From assembly GCA_003194525.1 (NCBI GenBank), contig NBIV01000138.1:1-64000 (forward strand): a DNA stretch of 64,000 nucleotides. Direction: 5' to 3'. The translations under genes were made by a program, and so were the position numbers. Positions 12,153-23,068 of this stretch are shown one piece after another. How positions within the stretch are numbered: position 1 is the stretch's first letter; every line of letters begins with the position of its first letter. The DNA is from Gracilariopsis chorda. Taxonomy: Eukaryota; Rhodophyta; Florideophyceae; Gracilariales; Gracilariaceae. The notes beneath the pieces were generated by a model. It saw only the letters and a list, made by a program, of their open reading frames with translations. It had not been told where the DNA came from and searched no databases.

Positions 12153-12365
12153 ACAACGTAGAGCAGACTACTTGAGACGCGCCAGATGTTTTGCAAAGAC
12201 CGCTGGGAACAACGTCCCCGCCCCTTCGATGCCCATTGTTGGGATACAGTTCTAAAACGCCAAAGTTCGATTTTGTTTGCCTGTTTAGATGCAAAAATTG
12301 AGTGTTTTCTGCGATATATGAATGTAGGGATTCTGTACTCATCCCTTAAAACTAACTTGTTTCCC

Positions 12366-12683
12366 TCATAGGCCTAGGCCCTCTATAACCCAAATCAGAA
12401 ACCCACGTAAACGCCCTCCACCCTCTCCCCTAAAAACAATGAAACAGCCACAGTGCTCACAAAGCCTTAGTTTGAAACTCCCTGAAATTAAAACCTCCTC
12501 ATGAAATAACCCTCGTTCTCTGGTTTCTATATCGTACTTCTCAAGAAATGATTTGATATCCTTCTCCTGGACATTAAAACCAGGTAACTGGTTTTTCAAG
12601 AATATGAAACGTATGATCATCCCTGCGTATGAACCGCGTAGGACATATCCGGTATCCTCGCTTAAACCAACTTTCATAAACAC
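12366..12683 (-). CDS. Small unknown ORF
   Basis: A frame of about 100 codons lies between the two divergent membrane-protein genes, with a usable ATG at 12677. It encodes a mixed hydrophobic/charged protein with a Cys-x-x-Cys-x-Cys cluster (CEHCGC) and a glycine-rich end. No homologue is recognised and no copy is seen elsewhere in the window. It could be chance. Confidence 0.3.
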   Translation of the reverse strand: MFMKVGLSEDTGYVLRGSYAGMIIRFIFLKNQLPGFNVQEKDIKSFLEKYDIETRERGLFHEEVLISGSFKLRLCEHCGCFIVFRGEGGGRLRGFLIWVIEGLGL

Positions 12684-12858
12684 TCCTTATTCATTACTAT
12701 AATATGGTGTGTTGCGTTTTGTGAAGGCTTGTAATGTTCACGTACCGATGTTTTACACTAAGAGCCCTTCATATACTATTTTATGTCACTGAGCCTCATG
12801 CATAAAAGTAACATTGGTATTCGAGTACATTTGCACCTCAAATGGTGTTTTTAAACAC

Positions 12859-12865
12859 TATAAAA
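12859..12865 (+). promoter_or_regulatory. TATA box for membrane-protein copy 2
   Basis: TATAAAA lies 85 bp upstream of the ATG at 12950. Similar TATA-like spacing (75-85 bp) is seen before the genes starting at 23069 and 58579. Confidence 0.45.
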
Positions 12866-12949
12866 CGAGAACAAAACCACACTCCCAACCTAACGGTATT
12901 AGATTGATTCTGTTCAAAAACCCTCACTCAATTCAGCTTTCTAAGCTTC

Positions 12950-14086
12950 ATGAGATCTTACGAGTCTTGTGTACCAATTCACATCGACTCGCCAGTTCCC
13001 TGTAACACAACAGTTACCTCTTCAGAAGAGCATACCACTATCTCATTTCCAGATGTGCTGCAACTCACTGTACCCAAGCAAGGTGGAAACTACCAAATAT
13101 GATGTGTCCAGGACCCAAGTACAAACGTAATGACAGAGCTACGAGAAATCTATATTGCTGTTACTAATCTTCCCAGTCATGATGTCTTACTGCAAAAGGC
13201 TCAACTAGCCCACCTACTCTCCGATCGATATCATATTGCCATGTACATCCAAAACGTAAGTACCACACGTCATACCCCTAACGTGTGGAGCTTGTTCAGC
13301 CTTTCCAGATTTTTGTATTCATCTCTCGTCCTAGGACTTGCTCACACATTGATGAAAGGTATCATAGGCGGGACAGTTGGTTTTGTTTTGGGAGGTCCAA
13401 AGAATTCTCTCTATCACTTTGCCCGCAAGACTTTGCTCCATTGTTACACCCAGAGTGTCCTAAACATTGTAGTTGGGGGAAGTGCAAAGCACTTTTTAAC
13501 TGCATTGTGCTGAAGCTTATGTAAAAGTCCTTTTAATCCGAGTATTGCATACTCATGTAGGACTAGATCAATACTTCAATTTGGGGGCTCCTTATTAACC
13601 AGTCTGCTTCCTGTCATTATAGCCTTATATGTGACACATCTCCTCATCTCTTCTGGAAACACACTGCAATCCCATGTGACGAAGAAATGTATCGCTTCCT
13701 CTCTAAGTGGGTCCCTGACGGGTGGCTTTACATACTTGCTGGATGTCTGGATTCTATCTAGATTAACAACAACACATGCAAATACTACCTATACATTGCA
13801 CCATGATATACCAGCCAGATCCTTACGTCATGCCGCAGTGAACGCCGTAAAACGCTCTTTACGCAGTGCACTCTTCATAATCGCGCCGGCAACTACATGT
13901 CGGTTGATCGGCTTGAAAATGTTCTCCTGTACTCTAGGAACGCTCACGTCTAGTCTTTTCTCTTCGCGGCATGCAGGTGGTAAAGGAACTCCCATTCTAG
14001 TCGCGAATACAATATCCACTACGACCTCTACACTATCTAATGCTCTCAGGCTGTACTACCAAATGGAGCAAGACCAACACACTTAA
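12950..14086 (+). pseudogene. Multi-pass membrane protein, copy 2, two in-frame stops
   Basis: This is the paralogue of the 10974-12152 gene. The frame from the ATG at 12950 to 14086 is interrupted by TGA at 13100-13102 and TGA at 13511-13513 but never shifts. The two N-termini align (Met-x-Ser-Tyr-Glu start, then the E-L-x-x-E/D segment). Both proteins have similarly spaced membrane segments and the C-terminal motif RLIG-L-K-M-F-S-C-T-L-G-T-L. The stops fall at different positions from the one in copy 1, so the lesions arose independently after duplication. Function is unknown. The hydrophobic segments imply membrane insertion. Confidence 0.6.
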
Positions 14087-15579
14087 CCCTTTCCAATGTT
14101 CAAATTCCCCTTCAAACCTGTAAAGCCTGGACCTATGTCGAGAAAGCTTGAAATACCAAGTGCACGCATCGTACATTACCAATCTGAAACCCCTATCAAA
14201 CCGCAAACCCGTTAAATAAAACCCCACCCCTCGCGAAACCCACAACGCGCAGGATCCCAAAACGAATACCCGTACTCTTGTTCTGTACCATCATGTCGTG
14301 GCTCAGGCATTGACCCCTAACACAGGTGGAGGAAAATCCCTACTGCTACAAGCCTAAACTGTGTTAAGTTCGTTTCCCACAAAACAAACTTATTCATTCA
14401 TTACTACGTGACCCTTTTGCTTAGGATGAAACACAACATGAACTTGTGTTCAAAACGGCGCACATTCATGTACAGACAGACCCAAACACTTTATGTTCTT
14501 GCACGCAGTTCGTAAAGTAGAGTACGAGTCATCGCATGCCATTTACCCGCCCAATACTGGCTTTAAAACCCTCTATATACTCACATCAGCAGTCATTTGG
14601 CCAAGCCACACGAAACCCCTGCGTGCTTGTTATGCTTATTACGCGTCAAGAAAAGAAGAGCATCTTCAATATTTTTCAATTCGTAGACTTCACAATTGAA
14701 ATGAACGCTCATGACTGAAACCCACTTCGTTGCATTTACCTCGTGCTACCTTACCGCTGTATACTCGCTAGAAGCCCATCCATGCTGCACAACGCCCTAG
14801 AACTGGATTACTTTTGTTTTGAAGCGGGGTGCAGCTTCAACTCTGCATAAAAGCCCTTGGAACTGATTGGCTCCGTACCTGTTCCATCTCTCTTACAGCT
14901 TTGATTGGTTAGAGTAACTACTCGCTATTCTCCAATCGTTTCTATTACTACAACAGAACCTTTTGTAGAGCCGAACAACGTTGCGTCGTGGTCTTTTTGA
15001 CATATGAAGCACTTTCCTAAAAGCCCTGAAAACCCCTTATACTATCCCTAACATGGCCATACATGTACTTTCTAAACGTATTACATAACATACATTTTTT
15101 ATCTTTGAATACAAATGTTTGATTTATGTCTTTCATACCTTCATTTCTTACATAACCACATTGCCTTTTTATACATGACTACATAAACTTGGTTGCTATT
15201 AATTTTTGTTCACATGTGCCTTATGTTACAAACGGTGAAAGTATTGAGGGGAAAATGCGATGTGTAACTATGAGGTTTTAAAAACCCTCTCATGAAACCC
15301 CTAAAAAAATAATTAAAGCATGCAGCCCCGTAAACCTGAAAGATGGGATTTACAACCCCCCTCCCAAAACCCCTAACATTCTAATCGCGTTTTAGGCTCG
15401 AATCCATATCCTACATATAATATAAAATGTTATTATAGCAATTTCTGTCGTCAAACTTCTAAACAAACTTTATGTAAGTAGAAACATACACCGACTCTTT
15501 TGTTAAAACCTTCACTTGTAATACAAGATTCGTACTATCTACACTCCAAAAACTACAACAGCTATAACAACAAAACCAA
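14087..15579. other. Spacer, no gene recognised
   Basis: AT-rich in parts (15060-15450), with scattered AAAACCCCTAAA-like motifs near 15280-15400 and a TATAATATAAAA-like stretch near 15416 that could serve the gene at 15580. Nothing else is seen. Confidence 0.5.
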
Positions 15580-16497
15580 ATGGTTGGCCTTCTCAGATTG
15601 ATGAAAATCGTATTCCGAAGTTTTATACTGCGAAAGCGCATAAAACCGGCGGTAATTATTGAAAGGGGCCGAATTGGCTCTCTTTTCAATATCAAGACTG
15701 CGTTTACGGGCTGGCGTTGGATTCTCAATTTCTTTATTAAGCGAGATGTACTGCTTGGCCGACACGACTTTATCCCAGAGTCGTACACCGGTCGCATTTT
15801 TTGCTGTGTACGAGCAGATGTTATCGCCACCAGAATTACCGCGTGCCCGCAATCCAAACGTGAAGATCTCATCTTCATGCAAAACGGCGATATCGCACCT
15901 ATTCTGGAAAGAACTGGTGTGCTCTCTTCTTGCACCAGGGCTGTGCTTTATATTAGTGTTCCAGCCGTACACGAGCTTCCTACCGACGGTGTTACCGATA
16001 AAGACCCTCAGGGATTCACGGTGGTCTGCGGAAAATGGGCTCAAGAAGTTAAGAACCGCCTGTAGTATCACAATCTGTCCTGTAACATTGTGGACAGTGA
16101 ACAATTTAAAAAGTCGTACTACGAGAAGATCACCTGGCTCTCTACTTTCAACCTAGTCGGAATGTACTACGGCGGCCTACTCATGAGTGTGGTTGCGAAT
16201 GACAAAGCAGACGAAGCCAAGAAAATGATGCACGAGCTTTTTGGGGTCGTCCAGCAGCGCACTTCCATTTCTTTCGACGTAGAAGACTCCGTAGAAAGAC
16301 TTCTATCGTACAGTCCGACGCTTACCACCTTCCCAACATCTTTTTCGGAGTACGAATCAAGGAACGCTTTCTTCTACGAGCATTCCAAATGGGTAATGGC
16401 ACGAGGCGAGACAGATCCCTCACCAACGCACTCTTTTTACCTGCAAGCGTTATTCCAACAACAGTTCAAGAAGCCGATCCCACCGGCAAACCTCTGA
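15580..16497 (+). pseudogene. Unknown protein, one in-frame stop
   Basis: The plus frame 15580-16065 (161 codons, basic N-terminus) and 16090-16497 (135 codons) are in the same frame, separated by TAG at 16063-16065 and eight further codons. The C-terminal half is clearly protein-like, with an aromatic-rich segment around WLSTFNLVGMYYGGLLMSVV followed by a charged helix. Two long frames on the minus strand overlap the first half, so the strand assignment there rests on continuity with the second half. It is convergent with the ParB-like gene, 110 bp away. No family is recognised. Confidence 0.45.
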
Positions 16498-16607
16498 GTC
16501 TGTTGCAGAGTTTCCCACGCTCCTAAACTCATCGCATTATCCATTCTCATTTTTAAAAACGCAGTTTAACATAGAACAGCGGAATGCACAACTAAAACTT
16601 AAAACTA

Positions 16608-19600
16608 TCATCTTTCGCCAGTGTCTATGTTCTCCCCTAAGGCCTCACTTAACTCCCTTTCAACCGCACTAACCGGGTCGTTCTCAAGCACAACAACCTC
16701 TTCATCTAAGTCTCCTAAAACCAGGTCTCCTTCTTCTCCATCTCCAACAACACCAGTGTCATCGCCCGCACCATACAACCGGGTATCCTCCTCCACAAAC
16801 TCGGCCTCAAAAGCCTTCTCACGATGTACGGCATCTGAGAGATCGTACCCTTCAGGGACCATGTACAAGTGATAGCGGAAATTCACGCCGTCCATACTGC
16901 TTCTGCTCCCCCGGCCCCTGCGTGGAAAACATCACCACGCCCGACGAATATGGAGAAAGGTGGAACTAACACCTTCATAACCACCATCCCTTTCGGAAAA
17001 TTTCGCAAACTTTTCCAGTCAGTCCACTACAATTTTGTGACTTCCTTCACATACCCAGATTAGAAACGAGTACTCCCCGGCGATCATCATGAATTATACG
17101 AGATTTGCTCCTTCCGCCTTCTCTTCTACAGACAAGCCCCGAAAGCCTGTGTGCAGAGTCTGCCGCATGCACTGTCGAGTAGTAGCTAACCCTCGTCCAC
17201 CAGTTTTGGGGGCGTACATCTTCATGGTGTCTGCTCTTCGATTGTTGCCCACGCGCAACGCTGCCATAACTTGATCCAGACGGTCGTCCATCATTGCCCT
17301 CCGCTTCACTACCCAGTGTGTACTGGGGTTTTATTCCAAAGCGTCCACAATAACAGCGCGGGTGGTAGTGAATCGACCTTCCCCCTTCGCTCCTTGTTCT
17401 ATATCACGCTCTGCAGGTCCGCTGTTGATTATCCAGGTCCACCTCTTTTGATTCTCCCCACGGCGGAGATCCAGTTGCTCCGTGTAGTTTTGGCTAAAGA
17501 AATCCAATACAGATTCCGCACTATCCACATCCTCACTGGGGTTTGGGAGCACTTCAAACTTCCTGTCCATAGCGAACCTGGGGAGAATACAGAACTGCTT
17601 TTTCTTCCGTTCTGCACACTTCTCCCAAAATTATTCCAAAGCCAGATAGTCCACCTTCTTCGCTGCCAAGTACAATCGATCGTAAGAACTCAAGTTGTCC
17701 ATAGAAACTCCAGCCTCTATAGCCATTTCACTAATGAAATCACCTCCAAGTATATTCCCCCTCATCAGCCCTGACTGTTCATGGCCAAGCATCGCGGCGT
17801 GGTAAAACACCGTGTGATGAATGTACTTGAGGTCACCTGGACTCAGAGTTTCGGCCCGATGTCCAGGTGGAAGGTGAATACATTACAACCACGCTCCAAC
17901 ATTCCGAATAGGGTTCTCTGCCTGTGGCCAAACACTGGGCAACATAATTCTGTAGACGCACCAATCTGGAAGTGGGTTCTCAGTATTGAACGGCTCACTT
18001 CGACTTAGAGTAGACGGCCATGCTGTCGGCAGTTCGTCATCGAATCCTTGCGCCGAGTATTCATTTGTTCCTGTCTCATCCTCGAATTCAACCGATTCGT
18101 CTTCCGAATCCAAGTCCATATCGATTTCTTCAAACCCTTTCTGGAGCACCTGGAGCAAGTCGTTGTCCTTGAAGAAGTTGAAAACAACGTCAGGCTCATA
18201 CGTTCGCAGACGTTGAACTGTTGCAGCAGTCAATATCGCTCCACCTTTCTTCCTCCGTATGTTTCTTCTCTTCGTACTGCGTCCCGACTCTGAACTAGCC
18301 GCACCCGCCGACGAAGAACGACTGGATTTCCGCCTAGTGCTCCGACGTACAGCACTCGAGTGACCAGAACCAACTGCAGGTGTTCCAATCTCAGCACTGA
18401 AGGCAACACTAGCGGGCGGTGTTGGTGGTTTGGATCCCCCCTGGCTTTCAGGCACACTGCGGGTTTTACCCAACCTAGAAGTCCCGGTATTAACAACCGA
18501 CGTCACTGGCTCTCCGATAGCATTTGGCTGCGAAACGGAAGCCTCTTGCACGTCCGGCTCCACACGAAGCTCTGGAATCCAGTTTTCCAACTTCGCCTTG
18601 AACAACGCCACAGCTCTTATTATGACAGAGCCCTGATTGCGAGGATTGGGAACTTTCTTAAAATGGTTCACCTGTTCCACAGCAAAGTCCCGAACTGTTG
18701 TCTCACCAGTCACAGAGGCAGACATCCAAAACGACTGAGCTAAGAACGAATCCATTTCCACCTCAACCTCAAGTGCCATTCGCTTCATCTCTTCCAGGAA
18801 TTGCAAAACCCTGCTGTAGAAGTAAGATCGTACCATATCGAACCCACCTCGGGTAGAGGGGCCCTTGGGACCGACGTAGAACATCAAGCAGTTCATCGCA
18901 AAAGTAAACTCCAGCGGTTCCATCCTTAACAGCTTGTCGGAGCACATGTGCGAGATACCCACATTCGAATATTGCGCACAAACCCGCTCAAAAACATCCA
19001 CCAACATAGGATTGTTAGCAAGCTTGAGCGCAATTTCTGATATGCGACGCAACTGTCTTTATTCAATCTTCTTGGTTACTTCAGAGTTTTGAAGGGCTCC
19101 AATTACCATCCCAACAGTTAGTTCACCAACAACCACGCCCAAGTCCACATGAAGAGAGTAAATGATACTCACTACTGAGTGAATGCGGTCCAAAAACCGC
19201 ATTCTCAGTACAGACGATGCGGTATCATTCAGAAGAACTCCAATTCCCACAATCTCATGCGACGTCAGGTCCTTCCCGTCCGGTCTCGACCAGCTGAGAA
19301 CTCGAAGCGATTTCAGCACCGCACACCACCTTGCTTCCTTGATCCTCCTTCTGAACATGGCGAGTCGACGATGTCGTCCATCGACGAGGTCTGGAGATAC
19401 AATTATGCGCCCATTCTGAACAAACGCTTCCAAAGGTCGCCCATTCATCCGAGTGGTCACCCTCATCAACCCCGCTGATTCCAACAAACCCTTTCGCTCG
19501 AGCTCATTGTCCAGGCTCTGGACATGCTCCTCTTCAATTCCACGAGGACTGTGTTCTGGTAGTCGTACTAAATCCGGATCCACAACAAGTATCTGGGCTT

Positions 19601-20534
19601 TGTAGTCCTGCAGACGAATGGTGTCCTTCAAAAACTCTGTGTCCACCTGAACAGGTTCAACAACATCGTCCTCACTATACAGCGTCCTATCATTCGACTG
19701 ACCCAGAACTTCAGACACGATGTGAACTTCATCCAGGTCACTACCCAAATCGCGGGCTACCTTCACACTCCCCCTACCTTCCTCCGAAACAGACTCGGAA
19801 ACAGGAATGGGTGTATGCCCTTCAGATACAGCACCTGCATCTTCCGTAGAATTCCTACCCTGACCAGTACCCACGCGCGATAAAGAGACGGACGCCTGGC
19901 TCTTGTGAGGCGCCACCTTCTTGGCAGATACAACCCCGTCCCGTGATGGTGTTCGAACGCTTGATGTGTTCTTCACACTAGCCCTCGCAGGCGCTAGGTG
20001 GGGGATAGAACCGTAGCCAACCATCCTCCGTTCGCTTGGCGTTGTAGCTTCTGAGCCGGGCAGTGGAACGGTTTTCGACAGAAGTGTGTTGCGCGATACG
20101 GTAGGTCGTCGGCTTCGGGGGGACTGTGTCCTCGAGCGAGTTCCTCGGGCAATCGCTGTAGACCGCTCCTGACTTTGGCTGCTTGTACCGGACGCCCCTG
20201 TTGAACGAGGAGGAGGGCCAGGGAGTCCTCGGGGGCTCATTAGCTTCAGGTCCCAAGCATACATTCCATAAAACGTCATCCCGGATAAATGCATCGGAGG
20301 GGGTTCATTTCCTTTAAACGGGTATCGATAGGGGTCCATGATGTTCCCTGTTATGGTGATTTTGCTCACCACAACCAGATCCTCACCGGGTTTCGCACAC
20401 GCAGACAATGGATGCCCGTGGAGAGTGCGGCGAAACTCGCCTTCGGCCTCAAACACTGTAGCGATCCGAACGACATCCCTGTTCGCCAGAAGCAGAGACA
20501 CTGACGCCCCTGGTACGATTACTGATGATGACAT
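16608..20534 (-). pseudogene. Giant ParB-like domain protein, seven in-frame stops
   Basis: A single frame extends from the ATG at 20534 to 16608 (about 1,308 codons) without any shift. It is interrupted by TAA at 19059, 17883, 17631, 17331 and 17094 and TGA at 17019 and 16932. Order: an N-terminal globular part; a long Ser/Pro/Arg-rich linker; a ParB/sulfiredoxin-like domain at about residues 300-395; a helical region; a second basic Ser/Arg linker; further globular segments; and an acidic C-terminal tail. The ParB-like domain has the pattern VDPDLVRL...SPRGI, a following helix and the hallmark DGRHRRLAM at 19356-19391. ParB proteins bind palindromic parS sites. This gene is transcribed away from the nested-palindrome array at 20856-22918. 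The segments below 17883 could be separate small genes, since some stops might be real ends. A non-ATG extension to 20648 is possible. Confidence 0.6.
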
Positions 20535-20855
20535 GCTCGTGTGTGGAGTTATTCCAGAACGGAAACGCTTGAGGATAGGCGCAGACGTATGGCGGAATGT
20601 TTCGAGCGATGAAACGATAACGTGTAACGTGCTTAGAACACGGTTCACTAACCCTTAAGTGGTAGTGGATGGACTCACGCAAACAGCTGAATCAACAGCC
20701 CACGACAGCACAGTACAACCGTCGCAACCATCCCCTCCCTTACTTTACGAGACTCTTCTCGGAAGGGGCGCGAACCGCAGTATTTTATCAATTCGAATAC
20801 GGGCTATTTTCAAGACCCCAATTTTTCGAATTTTTGGGACACTTTCCCATACTGG

Positions 20856-22918
20856 TGTGTCGAGCGACAGGCCCGGTCGTGCACGACAGGAATGAGTTCC
20901 TGTCGTGCATGGCCGAGCCTGTCGCTCGACACAATACCCCCCCAAACTAAACTCAAAACAAGGGGGCGACGGCGCTAGGCGCAGGCAAACACGTGTCGTG
21001 TAACGTGCAACTCTTACACGTAGGTGCATGCGCCACGCCCCATGCCCATCAACATAAATATTTTTTCAAATTTTTCGGCTAGCCGGGTGTGTCGAGCGAC
21101 AGGGCCGGGTGTGCACGACAGGAGCTTATTCCTGTCGTGCACAACCGGGCCTGTCGCTCGACACACCCCCCACCATAATTTAAGCAAAAATAAAGGCGCG
21201 GGCAACCGCGCTTGACACAAACCCACACGTGTCGGTTTGCATACAACTCTGACACGTATCTATATGCGCCATCATGCATGCGCTTTCCCTGAAAGAATTA
21301 TTTAATTTTTTTGGGCCGCCAAGTGTGTCGAGCGACACGCGCTGTCGTGCACAACCGGGCCTGTCGCTCGACACACCCTCCCTCAAAAAATTATGTGAAA
21401 ACAAGGGCATGGCCAACACCGCTTGGCGCAGACACCCAAGTGTGAGAGGACGGACACCACTGACACGTATTTGCAACCGCCATGCCCCTTCCACACTGCT
21501 TCAAAAAATAATTTTTTCAATTTTTTTGGCCGCCAGCTGAGTTGAGCGACACGCGCGGTCGTGCACGACAGGAATGAGTTCCTGTCGTGCACAAACGGGC
21601 CTGTCGCTCGACACAACCCCCCCCATAATTAATGCAAAAATAAAGGCACGGGCGACGGCGCTTGACACAAACCCACACGTGTCGGTTTACGTACAACTTT
21701 GACACGTATCTATATGTGCCATTATGCGTGCGCTGTCCATGAAAAAATGATTTCAATTTTTTGGGCCTCCAAGGGTGTCGAGCGACACGCGCGGTCGTGC
21801 ACGACAGGAATGAGTTCCTATAGTGCACAACTGGGCCTGTCGCTCGACACAGCCTCCCTCAAAAAATTATGTGAAAACAAGGGCATGGCCAACACCGCTT
21901 GGCGCAGACACCCACGTGTGATAGTACGAACACCACTGACACGTATTTGCAACCGCCATGCCCCTTGCATACTCCTTCAAAAACTATTTTCAATTATTTT
22001 GGCCGCCAGCTGTGTCGAGCAACACGCGCGGTCGTGCACGAGAGGAATGAGTTCCTGTTGTGCACAACCGGGCCTGTCGCTCGACACAACCCCCCCATAA
22101 CTAATGCAAAAACAAAGGCGCGGGCGACGGCGCTTGACACAAACCCACACGTGTCGGTTTACGGACAACTTTGACACGTATCTATATGTGCCATTATGCA
22201 TGCGCTGTCCATGAAAAATTCATTTCAATTCTTTGGGCCGCCAGCTGTGTCGAGGGACACGCACGGTCATGCACGACAGGAATGAGTTCCTGTCGTACAC
22301 GGCTGGGCCTGTCGCTCGACACAACCCCCCCCCATAGCTAATGCAAAAATTAAGGCGCGGGCGACGTCGCTTTACACAAACCCACACCTGTTACTCTACG
22401 TACACCACAGGCATGTATGGTCGCATTCCCTCAAATACTATTTCTTTTTTTTGGGCCGCCAGCTGTGTCGAGCGACACACCAAGTCGTGCACGACTGGGC
22501 GTGTTGCTCGACACACCCCACCCCCCCACCCCCCCCCCCCCCGAAATGAATGCAAATATGAAGGCGCGGGCAAAAACACTTGGCACCGTCCCAAGCGTGT
22601 CACTTTACGTACAACTATGATACGTATGTACATGCACCACGCCTTTTGCACACTGTTCTCATTTCATTGATATGTTTTGGGATCCGATTTGTGTTCAGCG
22701 ACACAGCCTGTCGTGCACGACAGGAAGTCGTTCCTGCCAAGCACGCACGGGGCTGTCGCTCGACACAACCCGTGCTATCCATGTTCTGAAATAAAGTATA
22801 AGATTGGGAGAGTTTCGAGGTTTTAAAACGTACATGGCGTATAGTATTTGTTTTACAGCGGTCGTGCACGGCAGGAACTGGTTCCTGTCCGCCGAGTACC
22901 GAGCTGTCGCTCGACACT
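20856..22918. repeat. Tandem array of nested palindromes (family 2), about 235-bp period
   Basis: Ten units carry an outer palindrome TGTCGAGCGACA (reverse complement at the far side) enclosing CGTGCACGACAGGAA...TTCCTGTCGTGCACG. Palindrome positions are 20856-20933, 21087-21166, 21323-21375, 21541-21615, 21775-21851, 22011-22089, 22246-22324, 22466-22517, 22692-22769 and 22856-22918 (the last lacks its left outer arm). Arms reach about 35 bp with a 4-base loop, so each unit could form a cruciform. Spacer DNA is of two alternating types: one with GCGCTTGACACAAACCC and ACACGTGTCGGTTT, the other with GGCATGGCCAACACCGC. This makes a dimeric higher-order repeat between about 21090 and 22250. The array fills the intergenic region between the divergent ParB-like and methyltransferase-SET genes. 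Confidence 0.92.
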
Positions 22919-22981
22919 ACAAAGCAACCTCTTACACCAACACCCGTTCGTTTTGAATCACCTGCATTTCAAGGTATACCC

Positions 22982-22988
22982 TTTTATA
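22982..22988 (+). promoter_or_regulatory. TATA-like element before methyltransferase-SET gene
   Basis: TTTTATA lies about 80 bp upstream of the ATG at 23069. An AAAACCCCT motif sits immediately before that ATG. Confidence 0.3.
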
Positions 22989-23068
22989 CCAGCTTTAGTC
23001 TGATCTCCGACAAGAACGACGCATTCTCTACTACCTCCTCCGTCGATTCGATCTAAAAACCCCTCAAC

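Noticed and set aside
15459..16104. Minus-strand frames opposite the 15580-16497 gene
   Set aside because: They are long but do not extend into the clearly coding second half, whereas the plus frame does.
17986..18743. Plus-strand frames opposite the ParB-like gene
   Set aside because: Ser/Arg/Pro-rich shadows of the low-complexity linker on the minus strand.
20659..22917. Many frames on both strands across the nested palindromes
   Set aside because: They repeat the same short peptide (CRATGP-like) on both strands because of the inverted repeats. There is no coding signal.
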